In this document: piece after piece, positions 45,704-54,033 of the stretch
Position numbering within the stretch: position 1 is the stretch's first letter
Layout: each line of letters begins with the position of its first letter
Assembly: GCA_016218665.1 (NCBI GenBank)
Contig: JACRDI010000019.1
Span: forward strand, 1 to 64,000
Direction: 5' to 3'
Origin: Desulfovibrio sp.
Lineage (GTDB): Bacteria; Desulfobacterota; Desulfovibrionia; Desulfovibrionales; Desulfovibrionaceae
DNA: 64,000 bases
Notes under the pieces: generated by a model
The model's database searches: none
Told to the model about the DNA's origin: nothing
Seen by the model: the letters and a program-made list of their open reading frames with translations, nothing else
Made by a program: the position numbers and the translations under genes

Positions 45704-46969
45704 CTACTCTGCGGCGCCGTCTTCCTCGGCGGCCGCGGGCGCCAGGCCAAGGATGTTGATGGCCGCGCGCATGTCGCGCACCTTGTCCGGCGTCATGCCG
45801 GCCACGGTGAGCAGCTGTTCTTCCGTGGCGCTCACAAGCTGGGCCGTGGTCTCGAACCCGGCGGAGATGAAGGCGTCCATGGGCACTTCGGCCACGCTGG
45901 CCAGCTGGTCCATGCCCTTCTTGTCCGCGTTGAGCTCGCCGTAGCGGCTCTCGGTGAAGATGTCGATCTTCCAGCCGAGGAGCTGGGCGGCCAGCTTAAC
46001 GTTCTGTCCCTTGCGGCCGATGGCCAGGGTGAGCTGGTCGTCGGGCACGACGACTTCGAGCGTCTTCTCGTCGTCATCGACCATGATGCGGCTGATGACG
46101 GCCGGAGACAGGGCGTTCTGGGCGTACACGGCGATGTCCGGGCTCCAGACCACGATGTCGATGCGCTCGCCCTTGAGCTCCTGCACGATGTTCTGGATGC
46201 GCGAGCCGCGGATGCCCACGCAGGCGCCCACGGGATCAACGTCGCGGTCGCGGGAGGTGACGGCCACCTTGGCGCGCAGGCCGGGATCGCGGGCAACGCC
46301 CATGATCTTGACGGTGCCGTCGTAAACCTCGGGCACCTCGCGCGCGAAGAGCGCGCCCATGTAGTCGGGGTGGGAGCGGGAGACCACGATCTGCGGACCG
46401 CGGGACTCCTTCTGCACCTCGATGATGTAGGCCTGGATGCGGTCGCCGCGCTTGTAGCGTTCGCGGGCGATCTGCTCTTCCTTGGGCAGCAGGGCCTCGG
46501 TGCGGCCGAGGTTGATGATCCAGCCGGTGCGGTCGCGGCGCTGCACGATGCCCGAGACGATCTCGCCCTTGCGGTCGCGGTATTCCTCGTAGATGATTTC
46601 CTGCTCGGCGTCGCGCATGCGCTGGATGATGACCTGCTTGGCGCTCTGCGCGGCGATGCGGCCGAGATCCTCGATCTTGACCTTGAAGCCCATCTCGTCG
46701 TCGAGGGAGATGTTGGGGTCGTGCTCGCGCGCTTCCTCCAGGGTGATCTCGCTCACGGGGTCGTTGATCTCGCTGACCACGACCTTGAACTGGTAGACCT
46801 GGATCTCGCCCAGTTCCTCGTTGAAATTCACTTCGATGTCCATCTGCTCGCCGTACTTGCGGGCGACGGAGGACCGGACGGCCTCTTCCAGGGTGTCGAT
46901 GAGCAGGTCGCGGTCGATGCCGCGGTCCTTGCTGATCTGGTCGATGGCTTTCTTCAGTTCCGAACTCAT
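45704..46969 (-). CDS. nusA: transcription termination/antitermination factor NusA
   Basis: This 421-residue RNA polymerase-binding factor has an N-terminal domain (LKKAIDQISKDRGIDRDLLIDTLEEAV), an S1 domain (GEIVSGIVQRRDRTGWIINLG), and two KH domains (VGACVGIRGSRIQNIVQEL; DQLTLAIGRKGQNVKLAAQL). A single helix-hairpin-helix-like C-terminal segment (LVSATEEQLLTVAGMTPDKV) ends it. It is shorter than E. coli NusA, which has two acidic repeats. Confidence 0.96.
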   Translation of the reverse strand: MSSELKKAIDQISKDRGIDRDLLIDTLEEAVRSSVARKYGEQMDIEVNFNEELGEIQVYQFKVVVSEINDPVSEITLEEAREHDPNISLDDEMGFKVKIEDLGRIAAQSAKQVIIQRMRDAEQEIIYEEYRDRKGEIVSGIVQRRDRTGWIINLGRTEALLPKEEQIARERYKRGDRIQAYIIEVQKESRGPQIVVSRSHPDYMGALFAREVPEVYDGTVKIMGVARDPGLRAKVAVTSRDRDVDPVGACVGIRGSRIQNIVQELKGERIDIVVWSPDIAVYAQNALSPAVISRIMVDDDEKTLEVVVPDDQLTLAIGRKGQNVKLAAQLLGWKIDIFTESRYGELNADKKGMDQLASVAEVPMDAFISAGFETTAQLVSATEEQLLTVAGMTPDKVRDMRAAINILGLAPAAAEEDGAAE

Positions 46970-47115
46970 GGCGCTCCCTCCGGTGCATCCGGTGCCGCGC
47001 GGGGCGGGGGTCCGGCGCGAGATTCTGCGTCCTAACAGCGTTCCATGGGCCGCCGTGCGGCCTGCCTGGGCCTTGGTGAAGGCCCCTCCAAAAACAGCGC
47101 GAAACCGGCCGGGCC

Positions 47116-47604
47116 TTACGCGCCCTTGATGCCGGTGTCGGGAAATTCATGCACGAGGTGCGCGCCCTTCAGGCGGCCGAAGGCCACGCGCGTCACCTTG
47201 CCGGCCTCGTCCACCAGGATGTCCTCGCCCTCGACTCCAGCGAGCGCGCCGCGCAGGTGCCTGCGGCCGTCCTGTGGCTCGAAGAGCCGCACGTCCACCA
47301 GCTGGCCCACGTAGGCGGCCATCTGCCCGGCGGAAAAGAAGCGGCGCTCAAGCCCCGGGGAGGAGACCTCCAGCACGTAGGCTCCGGGCAGCACGTCCTC
47401 GGCGTCGAACACCGCGCCCAGCGCCCGGCTGACCTTGGCGCACTGGTCGATGCTCACGCCGCCCTCGGCGGCATCAATATATATGCGCACCACCATGCGG
47501 CTGCCGGCCGAGGCGAACTCCACGCCCCAGAGGGCCACGCCCATGGGTTCCAGGGCCGGGGCGACTATCCCGGCGATACGTTCGAGCAGGGGTGAGCGCG
47601 TCAT
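47116..47604 (-). CDS. rimP: ribosome maturation factor RimP
   Basis: This 162-residue 30S assembly factor shows PMGVALWGVEFASAGSRMVVRIYID and EVSSPGLERRFF, both family-typical. The ATG at 47604 fits the alignment, though its ribosome site is poor. It heads the rimP-nusA-ylxR-infB operon. About 145 bases without a gene separate it from nusA. Confidence 0.93.
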   Translation of the reverse strand: MTRSPLLERIAGIVAPALEPMGVALWGVEFASAGSRMVVRIYIDAAEGGVSIDQCAKVSRALGAVFDAEDVLPGAYVLEVSSPGLERRFFSAGQMAAYVGQLVDVRLFEPQDGRRHLRGALAGVEGEDILVDEAGKVTRVAFGRLKGAHLVHEFPDTGIKGA

Positions 47605-47711
47605 GCTTAAACCGTCTTTTGCTTGCGGTCCCATAAAATAAAAAAGTGGACCAAAAGGCCCACCATATCTCGGGAACCGGCGAGGTACAGGCGGTCGTTT
47701 CCTTGAGGCCT

Positions 47712-47786
47712 TGGAGCGGGTGACGGGGATCGAACCCGCAACACCGAGCTTGGGAAGCTCGTACTCTACCATTGAGCTACACCCGC
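47712..47786 (-). tRNA. tRNA-Gly (anticodon CCC)
   Basis: The minus-strand sequence folds as a cloverleaf: acceptor GCGGGTG / CACCCGC, D-arm with AGCTCAATGGTAGAG, anticodon stem CGAGC / GCTCG with loop TTCCCAA (anticodon CCC), and T-loop GGTTCGATCCCC. The 3' CCA is encoded after a T discriminator, as expected for tRNA-Gly. It reads GGG codons. It lies 107 bases before rimP on the same strand. Confidence 0.96.
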
Positions 47787-47956
47787 CCGCACGGCCTATC
47801 TAGTCGGGCCATTCCCCATTGTCAACGAAAAAGCGGTTCCTGGCCAGCACTTTGTTGGGCGCCCGTTAACGCGCGGCCGAACAGGATTTCCGGCCCGGAA
47901 GGCGGGCTCGTCCGGCCGTAAATCCGCCGCGATGGGGTCGTTTTCGCGCTGTTCTC

Positions 47957-47973
47957 TTGGCGCGCTCCTTGCA
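47957..47973 (+). promoter_or_regulatory. sigma-54 promoter of the flagellar operon
   Basis: TTGGCGCGCTCCTTGCA has GG at 47959-47960 and GC at 47971-47972, exactly ten bases between, and matches the consensus TTGGCACG-N4-TTGCA at all but one position. The expected start is near 47984, six bases before AGGAGG of flgF. This fits the sigma-54 control known for middle flagellar genes. Confidence 0.75.
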
Positions 47974-48000
47974 ACAATGCGGGCAGACCAGGAGGATTTC

Positions 48001-48783
48001 ATGCGCGAAAGTATGTACAGCGCGCTCTTCGGAGCCATGTCCAACGAGTTGCGGCTCAACACTATCTCCAATAATTTGGCGAATGTGAACACCACGGGGT
48101 TCAAGAAGGAGGCCTACGCCTTCCAGGACACCTTCCAGCGCTTCGCCCACGATTATTTGACGGATGACCGCACCAACCTGCGGGGCAAGGAGATATGGCC
48201 CCGGCCCTACGTGCAGGCGCGGACCAGGCTTTCCGGCCAATACTCCGACCAGAGCCAGGGCAGCCTGCAAGTGACGGGAAACCCGCTGGACCTGGCCCTT
48301 GTGGGCAAGGGCTTTCTCAAGGTGCGCACGCCCGAGGGGGACATGATGACCCGCAACGGCAGCTTCCAGCTCGCCTCCGACGGCCGACTCATCACCGAGC
48401 AGGGCTACGAGGTCCTGGGCGACGGCGGCACACCCGTCACCCTCCCGCGGGACAACAAGATCGTCATCGACGCCAAGGGGCGCATCACCGCCGACGGCAA
48501 CCTGGTGGCCCAGCTGGACCTCGTCGACGTGTCCAACCCCCTGGCGCTGGAGAAGGCGGGCCGCAACCTCTTCCGCATCAAGAAGAACAGCCAGGCCGGG
48601 GAGGTCGAGCCCACGGAGCTCTCCGTGCAGCAGGGCTATCTGGAAAAGTCCAATGTGGAGATCGTCAGCGAACTGGTGAACATGATGGAGGCCCAGCGGG
48701 CCTTCGAGATCAACCAGAAGATAATGACCACCACCGACGGCATGGAGTCCCTCGTCATCAACAAGGTCGGCCAGATCAGCTAG
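48001..48783 (+). CDS. flgF: flagellar proximal rod protein FlgF
   Basis: This 260-residue rod protein is exported by the flagellar secretion system. It has the N-terminal rod/hook motif NTISNNLANVNTTGFKKE and the C-terminal QGYLEKSNVEIVSELVNMMEAQRAFEINQK. AGGAGG precedes ATG 48001. The distal rod gene flgG follows after 30 bases. Proximal versus distal identity rests on the order and the shorter, less conserved core. Confidence 0.92.
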   Translation: MRESMYSALFGAMSNELRLNTISNNLANVNTTGFKKEAYAFQDTFQRFAHDYLTDDRTNLRGKEIWPRPYVQARTRLSGQYSDQSQGSLQVTGNPLDLALVGKGFLKVRTPEGDMMTRNGSFQLASDGRLITEQGYEVLGDGGTPVTLPRDNKIVIDAKGRITADGNLVAQLDLVDVSNPLALEKAGRNLFRIKKNSQAGEVEPTELSVQQGYLEKSNVEIVSELVNMMEAQRAFEINQKIMTTTDGMESLVINKVGQIS

Positions 48784-48813
48784 GCCGTTCGATATTTCAG
48801 GAGGATAGCAAAC

Positions 48814-49596
48814 ATGATGCGCTCGCTTTGGACCGCCGCCACCGGCATGGTCGCCCAGCAGACGAACATCGACGTCATTTCCAACAACCTGGCCAACGTG
48901 AACACCACGGCCTTCAAGAAAAGCCGGGCCGAGTTCGAGGACTTGATGTACCAGACCCTGAGCGTTGCCGGCACCCAGAACGAGGGCGGCAACCGCCTGC
49001 CCACGGGCTTCCAGGTGGGCATGGGCGTGCGGCCCGTGTCCGTGCACAAGTTCTTCTCCCAGGGCAGCTTCCAGAACACCGGCAACACGCTCGACGTGGC
49101 CATCGAAGGCATGGGCTTCTTCAAGCTCAACCAGGACGGCAACGACGTGTACACCCGCGCGGGCAACTTCAAGCTCGACAACAACGGCCGCATCGTCAAC
49201 CCCAACGGCTACCCCCTGCAGCCGGAGTTCACCGTGCCCACCGACGCCACCACCGTCACCATCACGGAAAAGGGGCGCATCACCGCGCTTGACGCCAACG
49301 GCAAGGAACTGGCCGGCGCCGACATCCCCATCTACAACTTCATCAACCCCTCGGGCCTGAAGGCCATGGGCCGCAACATCTACGTGGAGACCGACGGCAG
49401 CGGCACCGCCACCCAGGGCACCCCCGGCGACACCAACTTCGGCACGCTGGCCCAGGGCTACCTGGAAACCTCCAACGTGGAGATGGTGGACGAAATGGTG
49501 GGGCTCATCATCGGCCAGCGCGCCTACGAGGTGAACTCCAAGGCCATGACCACCAGCGACACCATTCTGCAGACCGCCATCAACGTGAAGCGCTAG
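48814..49596 (+). CDS. flgG: flagellar distal rod protein FlgG
   Basis: This 260-residue rod protein starts MMRSLWTAATGMVAQQTNID, the FlgG hallmark, followed by VISNNLANVNTTAFKKS. The centre has LPTGFQVGMGVRPVSVHKFFSQG, and the C-terminus QGYLETSNVEMVDEMVGLIIGQRAYEVNSKAM. It forms the distal rod between rod and hook. Confidence 0.96.
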   Translation: MMRSLWTAATGMVAQQTNIDVISNNLANVNTTAFKKSRAEFEDLMYQTLSVAGTQNEGGNRLPTGFQVGMGVRPVSVHKFFSQGSFQNTGNTLDVAIEGMGFFKLNQDGNDVYTRAGNFKLDNNGRIVNPNGYPLQPEFTVPTDATTVTITEKGRITALDANGKELAGADIPIYNFINPSGLKAMGRNIYVETDGSGTATQGTPGDTNFGTLAQGYLETSNVEMVDEMVGLIIGQRAYEVNSKAMTTSDTILQTAINVKR

Positions 49597-49616
49597 TCCG
49601 GAGAGGGGAGGGGAAC

Positions 49617-50639
49617 ATGCGGCGCCACTACTCGGCCCACCACGCGGCGAACACCGCCCGGCGGACGCTGCGCTGCCTGCTGGCCACGGCCCTGGCGGCG
49701 CTGTGCCTGCTGGCCTTCGCCGCGCAGGCCAACGCAGTGGAAATGCGCCAGGGCTGGTGGCTCCAGGTCAAGAGCGCCGCCTGCGTGCAGGGGCCCAAGG
49801 TGCTCCTGGGCGACATCGCCCTGCCCCAGGGCGAAATACCCGCCTCCACCTGGAAGGAGCTTGCCGCCAGGCCCCTGTGGAACGCCCCGGAAAAGGCCGG
49901 CCACCAGACGGCGCTGACGCGGGAACGGCTGCAGGCGCTTCTGCGCTACCACGCCGAGGACATCGCCGGGGCCTTCGCCCTGCCGCCGCAGCTCATCATC
50001 CAGCGCGGCGGGGCGGTCATCTCCGGGCCGGAGGTCGAGCAGCGCGTCGTCGACTATTTGACGTCGCAGGCCGCCAAGCTCGGCGGCGACGTTGAAGTCA
50101 AGGACATGCACGGTCCGGACGCAATATTTCTGCCCAGCGGGCGCGACAGCGTCGAGATTCTGGCCGGAGCCCCGGTCAAGCCGGGCCGCGTCAACCTGGT
50201 GCTGGAAGTGAAGGGCTCCGACGGCAAGGCGCAGCGCCGCTTCGCCGCCTCGGCCTTCCTCAACGTGTGGAAGCCGCTGCCGTGCCCCATCCGGCCGCTG
50301 AACCGCCTGGAGCAGGTGAACCTGGCCAACATCCAGTTCAAGCGCAAGAACCTGGCCTACAACGAGAACGCCTGGGACGGCACCGGCGGCCCCTGGCGCA
50401 TGGTCAGAAGCGTGGGCCTGGACCAGGCCATCCGCATGACCGACATCGAGCCGGTGCCGGTCATCGCCAGGGGCGACAAAGTGAACATGGTTTTCGAGGG
50501 CGAGAACCTGCGCCTCAACGTGAAGGTGGAGGCCCTGGGCGACGGGGGAGTCGGCCAGGTCATCCAGGTCCGCAATTTGCAAAGCAACAGAAAGGTGACG
50601 GCAACCGTGCAGGACTCCGCAACCGTGGTAGTGCGCTAG
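49617..50639 (+). CDS. flgA: flagellar P-ring assembly chaperone FlgA
   Basis: This 340-residue periplasmic protein has a signal peptide (about 1-40, ending QANAVEM) and a SAF-type C-terminal domain (VPVIARGDKVNMVFEGENLRLNVKVEALGDGGVGQVIQVRN), the FlgA hallmark. It helps FlgI polymerise into the P-ring. It is somewhat longer than E. coli FlgA. GGGGAGGGGAAC precedes the ATG. Confidence 0.9.
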   Translation: MRRHYSAHHAANTARRTLRCLLATALAALCLLAFAAQANAVEMRQGWWLQVKSAACVQGPKVLLGDIALPQGEIPASTWKELAARPLWNAPEKAGHQTALTRERLQALLRYHAEDIAGAFALPPQLIIQRGGAVISGPEVEQRVVDYLTSQAAKLGGDVEVKDMHGPDAIFLPSGRDSVEILAGAPVKPGRVNLVLEVKGSDGKAQRRFAASAFLNVWKPLPCPIRPLNRLEQVNLANIQFKRKNLAYNENAWDGTGGPWRMVRSVGLDQAIRMTDIEPVPVIARGDKVNMVFEGENLRLNVKVEALGDGGVGQVIQVRNLQSNRKVTATVQDSATVVVR

Positions 50640-50669
50640 CGCGGGCCGCCAAACATAGAGGTCACGACC

Positions 50670-51365
50670 ATGAAGAAGCCCATCTCCGCCTTGCTGCTCG
50701 TCGCCCTTCTGGCCGGCTGCGCCGCCGACAGGAAGCCCATGCCCGAGCCCATCCTCACCCCGCTCAACAACATCGAGCCCGAACCGGTGAACAACCCCGG
50801 CTCGCTGTTCGAGTCGGGGCAGTCGGAGTTCCTGTTCGACGACAACCGCGCCACCCGCGTGGGCGACATCGTCATGGTCACCGTGTCGGAAATCACCACC
50901 GGCAAGCACAAGGCCGACACCACCGCCACCAAGGACAGCTCCAACGCCTACTCCATCACCGCCATGCCCAAGACCGGCATTTACGGCACCCTGGGCAAGG
51001 TGGTTCCCGGCGTCACCAACAACGGTGCGCCCGGCGTGGGCACCACAAGCGTCAGCAACCTCAAGAGCACCGGCGAAACCAAGCAGGAGTCGACCCTGAC
51101 CGCCACCGTGGCCACGCGGGTCATCCGCATGCTGCCCGGCAAGGTCATGCAGGTGGAGGGCGCCCGCCAGATCCGCATCAACGACGAGACCCAGATCCTC
51201 GTGGTGCGCGGCCTGGTGCGCCAGCGCGACATCGACTCCAAGAACACCGTGCCGTCCTCGTCTCTGGCCGATGCCCGCATCGAGGTCTACGGCCAGGGTT
51301 CTCTTTCCGACAAGCAGCGCGCCGGCTGGATGTCCAGGCTCATCGACAATGTCTGGCCCTTCTAG
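50670..51365 (+). CDS. flgH: flagellar L-ring protein FlgH (lipoprotein)
   Basis: This 231-residue outer-membrane lipoprotein has the lipobox LLAGC at about residue 16 and family motifs [30 protein letters not shown] and [20 protein letters not shown]. It builds the L-ring of the basal body, with FlgI. Confidence 0.95.
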   Translation: MKKPISALLLVALLAGCAADRKPMPEPILTPLNNIEPEPVNNPGSLFESGQSEFLFDDNRATRVGDIVMVTVSEITTGKHKADTTATKDSSNAYSITAMPKTGIYGTLGKVVPGVTNNGAPGVGTTSVSNLKSTGETKQESTLTATVATRVIRMLPGKVMQVEGARQIRINDETQILVVRGLVRQRDIDSKNTVPSSSLADARIEVYGQGSLSDKQRAGWMSRLIDNVWPF

Positions 51366-51387
51366 CGCAAGAGTCCAGGAGGTCATC

Positions 51388-52533
51388 ATGCTTCGCGCCG
51401 CACACATCCGCACCCGCATGGGAGAACGCCTGCGCACCCTCGGCGTCATCCTGCTCTGTCTCACCGTGCTCGTTCTGGCGGGCATCGCCCCGGCCCACGC
51501 CGTGCGGCTGAAGGACATCGCCAGCTTCTCCGGCGTGCGCACCAACGAACTGGTGGGCTACGGCCTGGTTGTGGGCCTTTCCGGCACGGGCGACGGCACC
51601 ACCTCGGAGTTCACCATCCGCTCCCTCACCAACATGCTGGAGAAGATGGGCGTTTCCGTGAACCCCACCACGCTGAAGCCCAAGAACACCGCCGCGGTCA
51701 TGGTCACCGCGCGCATGCCGTCCTCGGCCCGGCCCGGCTCCCCGATGGATGTCACCATCTCCTCCATGGGCGACGCCAAGAGCCTTTTGGGCGGCGTGCT
51801 GCTGCTGACCCCCCTGCGCGGGCTGGACGGCCGCGTGTACGCCGTGGCCCAGGGCTCCCTCACCCTTGGCGGCTACTCGGCGGAAGGCCAGGCCGCCACG
51901 GCCCAGAAGAACATCACCACCGTTGCCCGCATTCCCAACGGGGCCACCGTGGAGCGCGAGGTGCCCTTCCAGTTCAACCGCCAGGACGGGCTGACCATCA
52001 ACCTTTCCGGCACGCCGGACTTCGGCACCGCCATGCAGGTGGTGAACCGCATCAACGCCTCCGTGAGCGGGGTGCACGCCAAGGCCGTGGACGCCTCCAC
52101 CATCCAGATGGCCATTCCCCAGAAGTTCCAGAACAACATCGTGCCGCTCATGGCCTCGCTGGAGAACCTGGACATCTCCCCGGACTCGAAGGCCCGCGTG
52201 GTGGTGGACGAGAAGACCGGCACCGTGGTGCTGGGCGGCAACGTGCGCCTGACCAAGGTGGCCGTGGCCCACGGCAACCTGCAGATCGTGGTGTCCGAGA
52301 CGCCCAACGTGAGCCAGCCCGGCCCCTTCTCCCAGGGCACCACCGCCGTCACCCCGCAGACCAACGTCAAGGTGAAGGAGCAGAACAACCGGCTCCTGCT
52401 CATGGAGGGCGCCACCCTGCAGGAACTGGTGGACGGGCTGAACTCCGTCGGCGCCACCCCGCGCGACCTCATATCCATCCTGCGCACCCTCAAGACCGCG
52501 GGTTCGCTGCACGCCGACCTGGAGGTCATCTAG
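51388..52533 (+). CDS. flgI: flagellar P-ring protein FlgI
   Basis: This 381-residue periplasmic protein is cut after a signal peptide (ending [12 protein letters not shown]). The hallmark [31 protein letters not shown] and [22 protein letters not shown] are present. It forms the ring in the peptidoglycan layer. AGGAGG (51377-51382) fixes the ATG at 51388. Confidence 0.96.
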   Translation: MLRAAHIRTRMGERLRTLGVILLCLTVLVLAGIAPAHAVRLKDIASFSGVRTNELVGYGLVVGLSGTGDGTTSEFTIRSLTNMLEKMGVSVNPTTLKPKNTAAVMVTARMPSSARPGSPMDVTISSMGDAKSLLGGVLLLTPLRGLDGRVYAVAQGSLTLGGYSAEGQAATAQKNITTVARIPNGATVEREVPFQFNRQDGLTINLSGTPDFGTAMQVVNRINASVSGVHAKAVDASTIQMAIPQKFQNNIVPLMASLENLDISPDSKARVVVDEKTGTVVLGGNVRLTKVAVAHGNLQIVVSETPNVSQPGPFSQGTTAVTPQTNVKVKEQNNRLLLMEGATLQELVDGLNSVGATPRDLISILRTLKTAGSLHADLEVI

Positions 52534-52535
52534 CC

Positions 52536-53441
52536 ATGACCGAGATCGGCGCTCAGGAAGCGGCCCTGGCCGCCAAGAAGGCCCAGGACAGCGAGCTTGT
52601 GGCCTTCAAGCAGAGCATGGACCGCCTGAAGGCGGAATTGAGTCCGGGGCCCAGCGCCAAGCAGAAGCTGCGCAAGGCCTGCACGGACTTCGAGGCCGTG
52701 TTCATCAGCAAGCTGTGGGAGCAGATGCGCGCTACCGTGCCCAAGAGCGGAATGTTCAACTCCCAGCAGGAGGAGATGTACCGCTCCATGTTCGACCGTG
52801 AGTTCACGGAAAAGATGGCCCAGGACGGCGGCATAGGCCTGGGCGACATGCTCTACAACCAGCTGAAGGAAAAGATAAAGGGCGGCACCAAGGCCACCGG
52901 CGCGCAGGCCCTGCATTCGCAGGTGGGCCAGCTTTCCAACGAGAGGAACACCTCCCTTGCGCCCGCGGCCACGGGAGCCCTGCCCGGCAAGCCGGAATTC
53001 AAGATCCCCGGCCGCGGCAACGGGCTGACCCCGCAGGCGGCCGGAGCGTCCTCCTCCGCGGCGCAGCCAGCCGCCCCCCAGGCGAAGGCCCCCGAAACTT
53101 CCGCCCAGGCCGCGCCCGCCGCGGTTGCGGCGCCGAAGCCTCCGGCCTCCGTGCCCGGCGCGGTGATGGCCGATGTGGAGGCCCTGGCCCGGCGCATCGA
53201 GGCGGCCTACGACCAGCGGCAGGCCGCCCAGGCCATCCAGTCCGTTCAGTCCGGCCAGGCCGTTCAGTCCGGCCAGGCCGTTCAGTCCGGCCAGTCCGGC
53301 CAGGCCGCCGAGGCGGAAGGGCAGGGGGGCCAGCTGTCCCAGGGCCAGCCCCAGGCCGCAACCCAGGGCAAGGCGCGCTACGCCCGCACCTTGCGTGGCG
53401 AATCGGGCATCGCTGGCCGCAGATTTGCAACCATCGGGTAG
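52536..53441 (+). CDS. flgJ: FlgJ-like rod-binding protein (no muramidase domain)
   Basis: This 301-residue protein has the rod-binding domain at the N-terminal side (about 40-115: FEAVFISKLWEQMRATVPKSGMF; MYRSMFDREFTEKMAQDGGIGLGDMLYNQL). The C-terminal 190 residues are Ala/Pro/Gln-rich without the peptidoglycan hydrolase seen in E. coli FlgJ. They include three tandem VQSGQA repeats. It starts two bases after flgI ends and probably caps the growing rod. Confidence 0.87.
   Translation: MTEIGAQEAALAAKKAQDSELVAFKQSMDRLKAELSPGPSAKQKLRKACTDFEAVFISKLWEQMRATVPKSGMFNSQQEEMYRSMFDREFTEKMAQDGGIGLGDMLYNQLKEKIKGGTKATGAQALHSQVGQLSNERNTSLAPAATGALPGKPEFKIPGRGNGLTPQAAGASSSAAQPAAPQAKAPETSAQAAPAAVAAPKPPASVPGAVMADVEALARRIEAAYDQRQAAQAIQSVQSGQAVQSGQAVQSGQSGQAAEAEGQGGQLSQGQPQAATQGKARYARTLRGESGIAGRRFATIG
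53244..53297 (+). repeat. three 18-bp tandem repeats in flgJ
   Basis: Units GTTCAGTCCGGCCAGGCC start at 53244, 53262 and 53280 (the last with one change) and encode VQSGQA. Copy number changes would keep the frame. Confidence 0.8.
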
Positions 53442-53550
53442 GCCAACGCGTCGGCACGCGTGGCGTGGCTCAACAGCCGACATGATAATACATTGAAATG
53501 AAATGAAATAACCCAAGGCTGCGCGGCCGGCGGGAGTCAGGAGGCGGGAT

Positions 53551-54033
53551 ATGATCGAGAGCATCCAGGAAAATTTGACCCGGCAAATCCGTGCCCTCGA
53601 ACTTCTGTCCTCGCTTTTGGAAGAAGAATTTGCCGACCTGCGCGAGCGCCGTCCCCATGACGTGAGCGTGCTGGAACTCTCCATCCAGGAACTCATGCGG
53701 CAGATCGCCGTGGAGCGCAGGAGCCTGCGCGCCCTGATCGAGGCGGCCTACCCCGGCATGAGGCGCGTGCGCGAGGTGGCCCAGACCCTGGACGACGCCG
53801 GGGCCCAGACCCTGGCCGAACTGCTGCAGACCCTGGACCGGACCGAGCAGGCCTGCGCCGCCCAGGCGGACATGAACCGCCAGCTGGCCATGGGCCTGTA
53901 CGACCAGAGTCTCAACCTCCTCAAGAACCTGCACCAGGCCATCGACCCCGGCAAGACCGACATGTACTCCCGCAGGGGCCGCGTGGCCAAGAGCTACAAC
54001 GCGCAGCCCAGCGTCTTCCGCGGAGGTGTGTAA
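53551..54033 (+). CDS. flgN: FlgN-family flagellar chaperone
   Basis: This 160-residue helical protein (IESIQENLTRQIRALELLSSLLEEEFADLRERR) has the FlgN pattern, and it directly precedes flgK, whose product FlgN escorts to the export gate together with FlgL. AGGAGGCGG precedes the ATG. About 110 bases without a gene lie before it. Family assignment rests on fold-like pattern and position. Confidence 0.83.
   Translation: MIESIQENLTRQIRALELLSSLLEEEFADLRERRPHDVSVLELSIQELMRQIAVERRSLRALIEAAYPGMRRVREVAQTLDDAGAQTLAELLQTLDRTEQACAAQADMNRQLAMGLYDQSLNLLKNLHQAIDPGKTDMYSRRGRVAKSYNAQPSVFRGGV

Noticed and set aside
41918-47035. A 1705-residue plus-strand open frame across infB and nusA
   Set aside because: It runs antisense to several well-recognised genes and has the repetitive composition typical of antisense frames in GC-rich DNA.
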